DNA of 64,000 nucleotides from assembly GCA_964484195.1 (NCBI GenBank), contig CAZAER010000018.1:22746-86745 (forward strand), read 5' to 3'. Shown one piece after another: positions 13,660 to 21,064 of the stretch. The stretch is from JALHOP01 sp964484195 (GTDB lineage: Bacteria; Myxococcota; XYA12-FULL-58-9; JALHOP01). Numbering within the stretch: position 1 is the first letter of the stretch; each line of letters starts with the position of its first letter. The notes beneath the pieces were generated by a model that was not told the origin of the DNA, ran no database searches, and saw nothing but the letters and a program-made list of their open reading frames with translations. Both the position numbers and the translations under genes were made by a program.

Positions 13660-14551
13660 AGGAGTTGTCCTCTCCAGGGGTTGGCTCGGAGGTTTCGCAC
13701 CACGCGTCGTCGACCCAAGCGCAGCTGCTTCCGGCGCGCCCGCAGGCGACGTCGACTTCGTCGATGACGACTCCGTCGAGTCTGAGGGTGAGCTTTGCTG
13801 CGTCGTTGAACAGGCCGCTGCCGCGCACGAGGCGCACGTCTGCGTCGCCACCAAGTGGCAATACGACGAGAGCTCGCGGCTCGACGGTCGCGCACGGCGG
13901 CGCAACGAGGGCGAACTTGCGCGTGCTCGTTGCGACCTCCTCGACCTCGAGCCCGTTCAACGTGACGGGGTCGTCCGCCGCGACGTACAGCTCGATCCAC
14001 TCACCTTCGGCATCGGCGCCTTCGGGATCGCGCATGACTTCGTTGACCAAGAGGTCACCACTGCGAGGTCGGCTTGCGCCTTCGCAGGCGGCCGCTCCGC
14101 ACGGGAGGTTCGGTCCGCCGGCGCTGCCGAGCTGGTCGCACCAGCTGTCGCTGAGGTCATTCAGCAGTGCGTCGGGCGGCTTCGAGCCGTCGAGAGCCCA
14201 CACGTCACCTTTCGTGGGTCCGTAACGAGCCTCGTCGATGGTGCCGCCGTCGCAGGCAATTGCTACCGCACCACCGGCGTCGGCGAGTGTCGCGACTGGG
14301 ACTGCTTGGTAGCGATTCGGCGCGATGCTGGCGGAGGTGTCGACATTGCGCGGGGCACCGGAGCCGGTGACGGAGATCGTGAGAGTCGAGAGGTCGAGGG
14401 TTTGCGAGCTGCCGTTGTAGAGCTCGATGTAGCTGCTGCCGCGGATGGCTAGCTCGGTGATGACGAGGGCGCCGGGGGGAGGACAGGTCGTGTCGCGTGC
14501 GTCGGGTGGGGGGGCGCAGGAGGTGAGAGCTACGGCTAGGAGGATGCGCAT
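13649..14551 (-). CDS. Lipoprotein with two lamin-tail (LTD-like) domains
   Basis: From ATG 14551 the protein is 300 residues with a lipobox VALTSC (Cys12). Two similar Ig-like units follow: one begins LVITELAIRGSSYIELYN and the second LLVNEVMRDPEG..GEWIELY. This I-x-E-(hydrophobic)..WIELYN pattern is the lamin-tail domain signature. Bacterial LTDs are usually found on secreted proteins and often accompany secreted nucleases or phosphoesterases, which fits the TNase gene directly downstream. Several cysteine pairs (for example C-G-A-A-A-C) suggest extracytoplasmic disulfides. A start 51 bases upstream (14602) is possible but would place Pro-rich residues before the signal. Confidence 0.75.
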   Translation of the reverse strand: MRILLAVALTSCAPPPDARDTTCPPPGALVITELAIRGSSYIELYNGSSQTLDLSTLTISVTGSGAPRNVDTSASIAPNRYQAVPVATLADAGGAVAIACDGGTIDEARYGPTKGDVWALDGSKPPDALLNDLSDSWCDQLGSAGGPNLPCGAAACEGASRPRSGDLLVNEVMRDPEGADAEGEWIELYVAADDPVTLNGLEVEEVATSTRKFALVAPPCATVEPRALVVLPLGGDADVRLVRGSGLFNDAAKLTLRLDGVVIDEVDVACGRAGSSCAWVDDAWCETSEPTPGEDNSCAP

Positions 14552-14801
14552 GCATTGCGGGAGAGCAATGGGTGTGCCGGGAGGAATCGGCGGGTTTTGC
14601 AATGAATGGGCGGGGGGTGGGGGGTGAGTGTGTCAGGTTGAGACGCGGAAATTGGGTGGGGGTTGGCGCGCCGACTCGTTCTTCGAGCCGACGCTTCGTT
14701 GCTATGCGGGGCCTTGGTGGTTGGGCACCGAGGGGGTTGAGGGGACCCGGGGGAGCTTCGCTGGCCTTGCGGGGGAGGTTCTTCGGGAGGCCTCGTGCTG
14801 T

Positions 14802-14839
14802 CTTCGATAGCGGACACGGCGTCCGCCCCGGGGCGGGTG
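14802..14839. repeat. Left copy of an inverted repeat flanking the HNH gene
   Basis: Two blocks, CTTCGATAGCGGACA (14802-14816) and CCGCCCCGGGGCGGGTG (14823-14839), are separated by six bases. Both recur as reverse complements at 15987-16023 with a five-base spacer. The second block is itself a GC palindrome and is followed on the plus strand by TGCGTACTTTTCTT, so it may also act as a terminator-like hairpin. Weaker similarity continues outward to about 14790 (GAGGCCT versus GAAGGCCT). Confidence 0.8.
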
Positions 14840-14855
14840 CGTACTTTTCTTGACT

Positions 14856-14905
14856 GACACCGTGTCGTTCGTGTCGAATGTGTTTGACACTGTTTTGGCG
14901 GACAC
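14856..14905. promoter_or_regulatory. Cluster of GACAC/GTGTC half-sites
   Basis: Five-base words GACAC or its complement GTGTC occur at 14856, 14862, 14871, 14886 and 14901, with another at 14813. The first two form the palindrome GACACCGTGTC, and four of the starts (14856, 14871, 14886, 14901) are exactly 15 bases apart. This density is unexpected by chance and could be an operator array about 165 bases upstream of the HNH start. No protein can be assigned to it. Confidence 0.35.
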
Positions 14906-15068
14906 TGCGCCTGGCTGATTCTTCGGCTGTCCGGAATGGCCATTGCGGGCCTTGCAGCACACGCTGATGCATTGGCTGAATTCGCCGGGACGATTTCGTC
15001 TCCGCGGTGTTTTGCGGCGCGTGGCGGGGCTACAAAAGGCCTCAGAAATCCCGTGTTACTGTCGACGC

Positions 15069-16040
15069 ATGAAGCTGTCCGCCTTAAAAGACGATGCGTT
15101 CGATCAGTCCTTGCAACGTGCCGCTCGCCGGGAGCGCATGGCCATCGCTGATGTCGTCGAGCATCTGGCAGAAGCGGACCGGCGGGAGTGGCATATCCGG
15201 AAGGGATTTTCCGGCCTTACGAACTACTGCGTTGCGCGGCTCAAGTACTCGCAAGAGGCAGCCGGCAAACGAGTGACAGCGGCTCGGCTCGTTCGGAAGT
15301 ATCCGCTCGCCCTTCAGATGTTGCGGGACGGTGATGTTCATCTCAGTGGGCTGTTGGTTCTCAGTCCGGTACTCCAGGCAGACAACTATGAAGAGCGGTT
15401 GCAGGCAGCAGCGGGGAAGACCCGCGAGCAAATCGAGCTTCTCGTTGTGGGATGGAAGCCGAAGCCTTTGGTCGAGACCCGCGTCTTCGAGGTGAACGCC
15501 CAAGCTCTCGAGCTTCCGCGCGCGCCGCGACCACGACCGCTCGACCCCCAGCACTACAAGCTGCAGCTCTGCATCGACCTCGAAACCTACGAAGACCTGC
15601 GCTGGCTCCAAGAGCACATGCGGCACAGCATCCCCGACGGTGACGCCGCGAAGCTCATCGCCAAAGCGATCAAAGAGCTACGTAAGGCCGTAGAGAAGCG
15701 CCGCTACGGCAAGACCGACAAGCCGAAGAAGCAGGCGCCTGCGCAGCTTGCGATGCCGACCGGCGAGACAGCAAAGGCCGAGCCCCGCGCCCCGGGGCGG
15801 GCGACGCGACGCCAAGTCTCCGAGCGGGATGGCTGCCAATGCACCTACGTCGGCGACGACGGCCACCGCTGCGAAAGCGTCGGGTGGCTTCAATTCGACC
15901 ACATCGAAGAGTGGTCACGGGGTGGCCCCACCGAGACCGACAATCTGCGCATGCTTTGCCATGCGCATCATCGAGCGCGTAACCGCCACCCGCCCCGGGG
16001 CGGCTTTCTGTCCGCTATCGAAGACCACGCGAAGGCCTAG
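15069..16040 (+). CDS. HNH endonuclease family protein
   Basis: A 323-residue protein from ATG 15069; an open extension to 14943 lacks coding character. The N-terminal 140 residues are helical and basic (for example RRERMAIADVVEHLAEADRREW), followed by a spacer of Lys/Pro/Ala. The C-terminal HNH module begins ATRRQVSERDGCQC, has two CxxC-like elements (C-Q-C and HRCE), then LQFDHIEEWSRGGPTETDNLRMLCHAHH, which contains the expected D-H, N and H residues. Proteins of this architecture are common in multiple copies in myxobacteria, often with unknown targets. The gene stands alone and its 3' codons form the right half of an inverted repeat, which suggests gene mobility or a shared repeat. Confidence 0.85.
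   Translation: MKLSALKDDAFDQSLQRAARRERMAIADVVEHLAEADRREWHIRKGFSGLTNYCVARLKYSQEAAGKRVTAARLVRKYPLALQMLRDGDVHLSGLLVLSPVLQADNYEERLQAAAGKTREQIELLVVGWKPKPLVETRVFEVNAQALELPRAPRPRPLDPQHYKLQLCIDLETYEDLRWLQEHMRHSIPDGDAAKLIAKAIKELRKAVEKRRYGKTDKPKKQAPAQLAMPTGETAKAEPRAPGRATRRQVSERDGCQCTYVGDDGHRCESVGWLQFDHIEEWSRGGPTETDNLRMLCHAHHRARNRHPPRGGFLSAIEDHAKA
15987..16023. repeat. Right copy of the inverted repeat, inside the HNH 3' end
   Basis: CACCCGCCCCGGGGCGG (15987-16003), five bases, then TGTCCGCTATCGAAG (16009-16023). This is the reverse complement of the left copy at 14802-14839. The repeat encodes the last residues of the HNH protein (around HPPRGGFLSAIED). A third, partial copy of the GC palindrome occurs inside the gene near 15788-15800. 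Confidence 0.8.
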
Positions 16041-16053
16041 TGACGTGACCTAC

Positions 16054-17718
16054 TCAGATTTCCTTCCGAGTGAACGCTCCGGCCAGCGCTTCGCCGATGC
16101 GCAGTGCGTTCGCCATGATGGTCAGGGTCGGTGGCCAGCCTCCCGACGAAGCGAACGTCGCGCCGTCGGACACGAAGACGTTTTTGACGTTGTGGAGGCG
16201 GCCGTTTTTGTCGGTGGCGCTGGTTTTCGGATCGGTGCCCATGCGGGCGGTGCCTGCTGGTAGGTGCCAGGTGCTGCCGCCGACGTTCGAGGTCCAGGTC
16301 TCGCTGGCGCCTGCGGCTTGCAAGATGGCGAGACCCTTGTCGGCCAGATACTTCGAGACCTCGAGGTCATGCGGGTGTCGCGCCACGTTGATCTGCGCTG
16401 CCGCGAGCCCAATGGCATCGGTCACCGAGCCATCGAGGGCAACCCGCGTCCCCTTGGTGGGCAAGTACTCGCCGAAGGTCTCGCAGATCGCCTGTCGCTG
16501 TTCGTGCCAGTACCAAGCGAGCTTCTTCTTCAACGCCTCGCCCCAAATCGCTTTGCGCGCGCCGTCAGCGGTCGCTGCGAGCTCCGATTGGACGACGGGG
16601 CCGCCGGCGGGGAACAAGAAGTTCAAGCCGCCTGCCTTGGCAATTGGGCCGCCACCCTTCAGGCCCTTGGGTCCGAAGTAGTAGTCCCCTACCGACCGTC
16701 CCAAGAACTGCGAGCCCGGCTCCTTCATCTCGGGCGAGCTCGCGAATGCAAACGACGCGTGCGCTTTGGACAGGGTCGAGAACATCAAGTTCGCGCCGAC
16801 CTGCCCTTCGGCATTGCCCAGGCCGTGCGGGTGCGCGGCGCCGGTCGACAAGAGCAGCAAGCGCGCGGTTTCGACGGCAGAGCACGCGACCACCACCGCC
16901 CGAGCGGACACTTCATGATCCGCTCCGGCGGAATCACGATACACCACTCCAGTCGCCCGCCCATCGTCGCCCGACACGATGCGAACGACACGCGACTCGG
17001 CGCGCACCTCGCACTTGCCGGTCGCCACCGCCTTGGGGATCCAGGTTTCGAGCGAGCTGCTCTTTGCACCGACATGGCATCCGAAGCTGCCGCACAGCGG
17101 ATGGAAGTGGCACGCCGAGCGTCCGTCGTAGTCGCGCGAGATCACTCCGCGCGGCGTCACGAACGAAAACGCCCCGACCTTCTTGGCACCGCGGTCGATC
17201 AACACGCCACCCGGATGCGTCATCACCGCCGGCAAGGGATACGGCGTGCTGCGTGGCGAGACATGTGGCCCTTCGTCCGCTGGGCCGGACACGCCGATGA
17301 TGGTCTCGACCCGTGCATAGTAGGGCTCGAGCTCGTCGTACGAGATTGGCCAGTTGGCGATCAGCGCGCCTGGAACCGCGCCGAGATGGTCGCGCAGCCG
17401 GAAGTCTTCGGGACGCAAGCGATAGAAAAAACCGCTCATGTGCACGGTGCCGCCGCCGACGCAGGTCGCGATCCATCCATCGTCGGTGCGTTCGGCGGAG
17501 CCGCCTTCGTGAATCATGATGTGCGGGTCCGTTGCTGCGGACGGCACGAAGACGCTGCGCTTGGCGATGCCGATCTCGTCGTAGACGAAATCCTCGCGCT
17601 TCAAGTGTTTACCGCGCTCGAGCACCAGGACGCGCGCGCCGGCCGACGCCAAGGCGAACGCTACCGGTCCACCACCCGCACCCGAGCCAACCACGACGAC
17701 GTCGACGCTCTCACTCAC
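16054..17718 (-). CDS. GMC-family flavin oxidoreductase
   Basis: A 554-residue FAD enzyme of the glucose-methanol-choline family. The N-terminal dinucleotide fold reads VDVVVVGSGAGGGPVA with the acidic end LVLERGKHL. The C-terminal substrate domain carries HLPAGTARMGTDP and the second FAD contact SDGATFASSGGWPPTLTIMA. GTG 17718 gives a four-base overlap (GTGA) with the small-subunit gene; an ATG at 17766 would overlap it by 52 bases. The protein has no signal peptide of its own. Together with a gluconate-dehydrogenase subunit 3 protein it probably forms a periplasmic alcohol, sugar or sterol dehydrogenase. The cytochrome subunit usual for such complexes is not encoded nearby. Confidence 0.85.
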   Translation of the reverse strand: MSESVDVVVVGSGAGGGPVAFALASAGARVLVLERGKHLKREDFVYDEIGIAKRSVFVPSAATDPHIMIHEGGSAERTDDGWIATCVGGGTVHMSGFFYRLRPEDFRLRDHLGAVPGALIANWPISYDELEPYYARVETIIGVSGPADEGPHVSPRSTPYPLPAVMTHPGGVLIDRGAKKVGAFSFVTPRGVISRDYDGRSACHFHPLCGSFGCHVGAKSSSLETWIPKAVATGKCEVRAESRVVRIVSGDDGRATGVVYRDSAGADHEVSARAVVVACSAVETARLLLLSTGAAHPHGLGNAEGQVGANLMFSTLSKAHASFAFASSPEMKEPGSQFLGRSVGDYYFGPKGLKGGGPIAKAGGLNFLFPAGGPVVQSELAATADGARKAIWGEALKKKLAWYWHEQRQAICETFGEYLPTKGTRVALDGSVTDAIGLAAAQINVARHPHDLEVSKYLADKGLAILQAAGASETWTSNVGGSTWHLPAGTARMGTDPKTSATDKNGRLHNVKNVFVSDGATFASSGGWPPTLTIMANALRIGEALAGAFTRKEI

Positions 17719-18311
17719 GGTGTTTTCGGCCTCGGGTTCTGCATGACGTAACCAATCGACTTCCACCCGACTTCGCCCGCGTTACCGCGATAGACAGGGT
17801 CGCAAAACATGCCTTCGATGGTCATGGCGATGGCCGCGGCGACGAAGTCCTCGCCCTTGAAGCTCTTGGGCGCGCCCTCCCCGCTCTGCACGGCGTCGAT
17901 GATGGTGTCTTGCTCGGCCGGCGTCAGGGTCACGAACCCCTTCTTGAGCTGGCCCAAGCTCACGCGGTCGAGGGTCACGGCACCGTTCATCAGCAAGCGC
18001 CGGGTGTTTTGCATGTTCGAGCGGCGCAGCTCGTGCTCGATGTATTCGTACGCTTTGGCGGTCACGGCACCGTCGGCCGACGCACCATCCGGATACAGAC
18101 GCGCGACCATCGCACGCAGCACGTCGCGGTAGCGATCAGGTAGCACCGCCTGGCCCGCCGGCACCGCCATCCCGGGCTCGAGCTTCGGCGCCTCGGGCGC
18201 GACGACCACCGGCTCGACTGGCTTCTTTTTGAAGACGTAGAGCGCCGCACCCGCAGCCGCGACGATCGAAGACCCGATGAGAAATGCCCGCCGCCTTAAG
18301 TCCAAGCCCAC
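17715..18311 (-). CDS. Gluconate 2-dehydrogenase subunit 3-like protein with Tat signal
   Basis: A 198-residue protein. It opens with RRRAFLIGSSIVAAAGAAL, a twin-arginine signal, then a Pro/Val linker. The remaining residues (about 55-195) fit the small-subunit family of membrane-bound gluconate dehydrogenases, including RDVLRAMVARLYPDG and the C-terminal MFCDPVYRGNAGEVGWKSIGY. In known complexes this subunit carries the FAD subunit through the Tat system. The stop codon overlaps the GMC start, so the two are co-translated. Transcription comes from the right, downstream of the TPR operon. Confidence 0.85.
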   Translation of the reverse strand: MGLDLRRRAFLIGSSIVAAAGAALYVFKKKPVEPVVVAPEAPKLEPGMAVPAGQAVLPDRYRDVLRAMVARLYPDGASADGAVTAKAYEYIEHELRRSNMQNTRRLLMNGAVTLDRVSLGQLKKGFVTLTPAEQDTIIDAVQSGEGAPKSFKGEDFVAAAIAMTIEGMFCDPVYRGNAGEVGWKSIGYVMQNPRPKTP

Positions 18312-18377
18312 GACCGAAGCGCTCCACGTCTGCCGGAGGCAGACAAACTAGCCGAAGGCGAAACAGGTGCACCGAAG

Positions 18378-18411
18378 GTGCGAGTGAGTGGCGCAGCCAC
18401 TCAATTCGCAC
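18378..18411 (-). terminator. Hairpins at the end of the TPR operon
   Basis: A strong stem-loop spans the stop codon of the last TPR gene: GTGCGA (18378-18383) pairs with TCGCAC (18406-18411), and inside it TGAGTGGC (18385-18392) pairs with GCCACTCA (18396-18403). A second hairpin, GTCTGCC-GGA-GGCAGAC, lies at 18328-18344. Neither is followed by a long U-run on the minus strand, so these may slow or process the transcript rather than end it fully. Confidence 0.4.
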
Positions 18412-20395
18412 CCTTGGATTGGGAGGTGCCTGGGGCGACCCGCTCCAACGCCAGCGCCGCTTCCGTATGACTCGGCTCTGCCTTGATGGCAGCGCGATAC
18501 GCGTTCGCCGCTTCGTCCTTCTTGCCCATGCGCTCGAGGACGCGACCGACGTTGAAGTGCGCGTCGGCGTAACGGGGATCCGAAGCAGCGGCGGCGCGGA
18601 ACGCCGCGAGCGCCTGCTCGAACTTGCCCTGCTTGTAGTTGGCGAAGCCCAGATAGTAATGCGCCTTGGCCAGATCCGGGTCGAGCTCGAGCGCCCGGTT
18701 ATAGCGGCCAATGGCCTCGTCGACCTTGCCTTCGGCGAAGAGCTGCACGCCGAGCTCCATATGGGCCTCGGCGAGGTCGTCACGCGTGGCGATAGCTTGG
18801 CGGAACGCCTTCACGGCTTCGTCGCGTTGACCCTTGGCGGCATAAGCGCGACCCAAGCCCAGGAAGGCCGGCGCGTAGTCAGGCCGTACCTTCAGGGCCT
18901 GCGAGAAGTTGCCGATCGCGTCGTCCGCACGCCCGCGGCGGAAGTTCAAACCACCCAAGCCGGTCCAAGCCTCGGGCGAGTCCGGCGCGGTCTTCACGGC
19001 CTTTTCGTATTCGGTGATCGCGCGCTGCGTGAAGTTGTACGACATCAAAGCGTCCGCGAGCTGCACACGAACCGCCGCGTCCTTCGGATCGATCTCGAGC
19101 GCCGCGTCGAAGTTCTGGATCGCCGCTTCCCACATGCGCTGCGCGGCGTAGACCTGCCCGAGGTAGGAGCGCGCCGTAGCGTCCTTGGGATTCAAAGCGA
19201 CGGCGCGGTTCAGCTCCTCGACAGCCTTGTCGTACTGGCGCTGGCGGAAGAGCGTGAAGCCGTAGGCACGGTGCGCTTGAGCGGAGTCCTGATTGTCGTT
19301 CATCGCGGTCTTGACCGCTTCGACGGACTTCTTCACGTCGCCTTGCTGATAGTAGATCTCGGCGATGCGCAGGCGCGAATCGAGGTGATTCGGCTCCGCT
19401 TTCAAGGCCTGCTCGAAAGCCTTGCGCGCGTTCGAGAGGTCATTCGCCTTGTAGTAGGTAAGACCGAGATTGAAGATGGCGTCCGCGAAGTCGGGCTTCT
19501 TCTCGACCGCCTGCTTGAAGTACGCGAGCGTCTTCTCTTTGTCGCCCAGCTTCTCGAAGATGACGCCGAGGTTGTTGTAGGCCTCGGCACGGTTTGGGTC
19601 CGCTTTGACGGCCTCGGTGTAGTAGTCGATGGCCTTCTGCGTATCGCGGCGGTTGTGATAGATGACGCCGAGGTTGTAGAGCGCCTCGCTCTCCTTCTGA
19701 TTCACCTTGAGAGCGCGGTTGAAGGTCTCGATCGCCTTGTCGTTCTGATTGCGCTCGGCGTAGACCTTGCCGAGGTTGACCATCGCCGGCGTGTACGTGG
19801 GATCGAGCCGCAACGTCGCGTTGAACTGGGTGATCGCCTCATCGGGCCGGCCGTCGCGCTCGTAGGCAACGCCCAAGTTGAACTGCGCCGCGGTGAAAGC
19901 CGGCGACAGCTTGATGGCGGTACGAAACGCCTCGGCGGCTTTGTCGTAGCGGCCGGTCGCGAGGTACGTTAGCCCGAGATCGAACCAGATGTCCGGCGCG
20001 TTGTCGTTGAGCTCGGTCGCGCGCTGGAGAGCGTTGGAAGCGTTCTGGTTGTCGCCGAAGCGGCGCAAGGTGAGACCGAGCGCGTAGAAGCCGTCGTCGT
20101 CGGTGGGCGCTAGCTCGGTGACGCGCTTGAACGCCTCGATCGACCTCTTGAGGTCGCCCTTCTTGAAGTATGCAAGACCCAAGACGTAGGCTACGTGCGG
20201 ATCATCGGGCCGCGACCGCAGCTGCGCGTTGTACTCCGAGATCACCTGGTCGGGATTCGAGATCTGGATCTTCTCGGGCGGCGCGTTGTTCGGCGTCGAG
20301 CTCTGCGTCGCAGTGGTGCCGCTGGTCGCGGCCTCCTGAGCCTGCACGCTCCCACAGAAGAGAAGCGCGACCGCGGCTGTCGATAGCGTCCGCAT
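18401..20395 (-). CDS. Exported TPR-repeat protein, about 17 repeats
   Basis: A 664-residue protein with a cleavable signal (ALLFCGSVQAQE) and then an almost unbroken array of 34-residue tetratricopeptide repeats from about 65 to 650, each with the A..LG..Y...G....A...F..A+...P pattern (for example AYNNLGVIFEKLGDKEKTLAYFKQAVEKKP). It should be a periplasmic protein-interaction scaffold. It is the last gene of a six-gene operon, three bases after the lipoprotein gene. It could correspond in role to the TPR proteins GltE/AglT of the Myxococcus gliding complex, but TPRs alone do not establish orthology. Confidence 0.8.
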   Translation of the reverse strand: MRTLSTAAVALLFCGSVQAQEAATSGTTATQSSTPNNAPPEKIQISNPDQVISEYNAQLRSRPDDPHVAYVLGLAYFKKGDLKRSIEAFKRVTELAPTDDDGFYALGLTLRRFGDNQNASNALQRATELNDNAPDIWFDLGLTYLATGRYDKAAEAFRTAIKLSPAFTAAQFNLGVAYERDGRPDEAITQFNATLRLDPTYTPAMVNLGKVYAERNQNDKAIETFNRALKVNQKESEALYNLGVIYHNRRDTQKAIDYYTEAVKADPNRAEAYNNLGVIFEKLGDKEKTLAYFKQAVEKKPDFADAIFNLGLTYYKANDLSNARKAFEQALKAEPNHLDSRLRIAEIYYQQGDVKKSVEAVKTAMNDNQDSAQAHRAYGFTLFRQRQYDKAVEELNRAVALNPKDATARSYLGQVYAAQRMWEAAIQNFDAALEIDPKDAAVRVQLADALMSYNFTQRAITEYEKAVKTAPDSPEAWTGLGGLNFRRGRADDAIGNFSQALKVRPDYAPAFLGLGRAYAAKGQRDEAVKAFRQAIATRDDLAEAHMELGVQLFAEGKVDEAIGRYNRALELDPDLAKAHYYLGFANYKQGKFEQALAAFRAAAASDPRYADAHFNVGRVLERMGKKDEAANAYRAAIKAEPSHTEAALALERVAPGTSQSKGAN

Positions 20396-20398
20396 GGA

Positions 20399-21064
20399 TC
20401 AGTACCCCCAGATCGAGCCGTCTTCGACCCATGATGAGCCCAGACCGCCACCACTAGCTGCCTGCAGCTTCTCGCGCTGCGCGAGCCACTCTTGCTGCAC
20501 CTGCGCGAGCTGCGCCTCTTCCTGCTTCAACGACTCGGTGTCTTCCTTCGCGAGCTCGACGAACTTGTCGACCTGCTCCTCGAAGTCCGGGATCTCGACG
20601 TCGTTCGCACCACGCACGTTGTTCTTCTTCACGAGCTTCGCTTTGGCCAGCTCGTAGCGAGCCCAGGCCACGTAGATGAGGCGCTCTTGCGCGTCGAGCC
20701 GACGCTTCAAGAAGCTGATGCGCTCGTTCAGGTAGTCGATCTTCTTGTCGTAGGTTTCTTCGGCGAGGTCACCGACCTGCTGAGCGTTGCCGTCGCCCTT
20801 CTCGGCCGCACGCTCGGCGTCCGCCTTGGCTTCTTTGATCTTGGCCTTGGCGTCCGAGATGTCCTGACGCGCTTCGTTCACCTGCTTCTTGAGCGATTCG
20901 CGCTCGTCGAGCGCGATGCTGACGTCGTTCTCGGCGTCGAAGAGCACGAGCTTGTTCTCGATGCTGACGTCCTTCAGCAAATCGCGGTCGACGGTGTAGC
21001 TGAGCCCACCGCACGCGGTAGCGGACAGCGCGAGAACACCAATGACGAGCGTCGCGCGCATCAC
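20399..21064 (-). CDS. Coiled-coil lipoprotein of the TPR/beta-barrel operon
   Basis: A 221-residue lipoprotein. The signal ends SATAC with Cys18. Residues 35-200 are charged and strongly helical with heptad-like runs (ERESLKKQVNEARQDISDAKAKIKEAKADAERA is part of it), indicating a long coiled coil, and the tail is Gly/Ser/Trp. GTG 21064 and ATG 21061 are both possible starts; either overlaps the stop of the large TPR gene. Lack of Asp at position +2 after the Cys suggests sorting to the outer membrane, where it could anchor the TPR proteins. The family is not recognised with certainty; a GltK-like role is conceivable. Confidence 0.7.
   Translation of the reverse strand: MMRATLVIGVLALSATACGGLSYTVDRDLLKDVSIENKLVLFDAENDVSIALDERESLKKQVNEARQDISDAKAKIKEAKADAERAAEKGDGNAQQVGDLAEETYDKKIDYLNERISFLKRRLDAQERLIYVAWARYELAKAKLVKKNNVRGANDVEIPDFEEQVDKFVELAKEDTESLKQEEAQLAQVQQEWLAQREKLQAASGGGLGSSWVEDGSIWGY

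Larger units (their letters stand above)
14552..15068. other. Gene-free 517-base stretch, G-rich on the plus strand
   Basis: No supportable gene is present between the lamin-tail lipoprotein (minus) and the HNH gene (plus). The plus strand is unusually rich in G runs from about 14600 to 14785, including GGGCGGGGGG-T-GGGGGG at 14608-14624, which could form a quadruplex. The left copy of the inverted repeat (14802-14839) and a cluster of GACAC/GTGTC words (14856-14905) lie in the second half. Minus-strand reading across 14790-14840 resembles the last codons of the HNH gene, so a remnant of a second HNH copy is possible. Confidence 0.5.

Noticed and set aside
14205..14972. A 255-codon Arg/Pro-rich minus-strand frame across the gene-free region
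   Set aside because: No coding character overall. Only a short part resembles the HNH 3' end read out of frame, which is explained by the inverted repeat.
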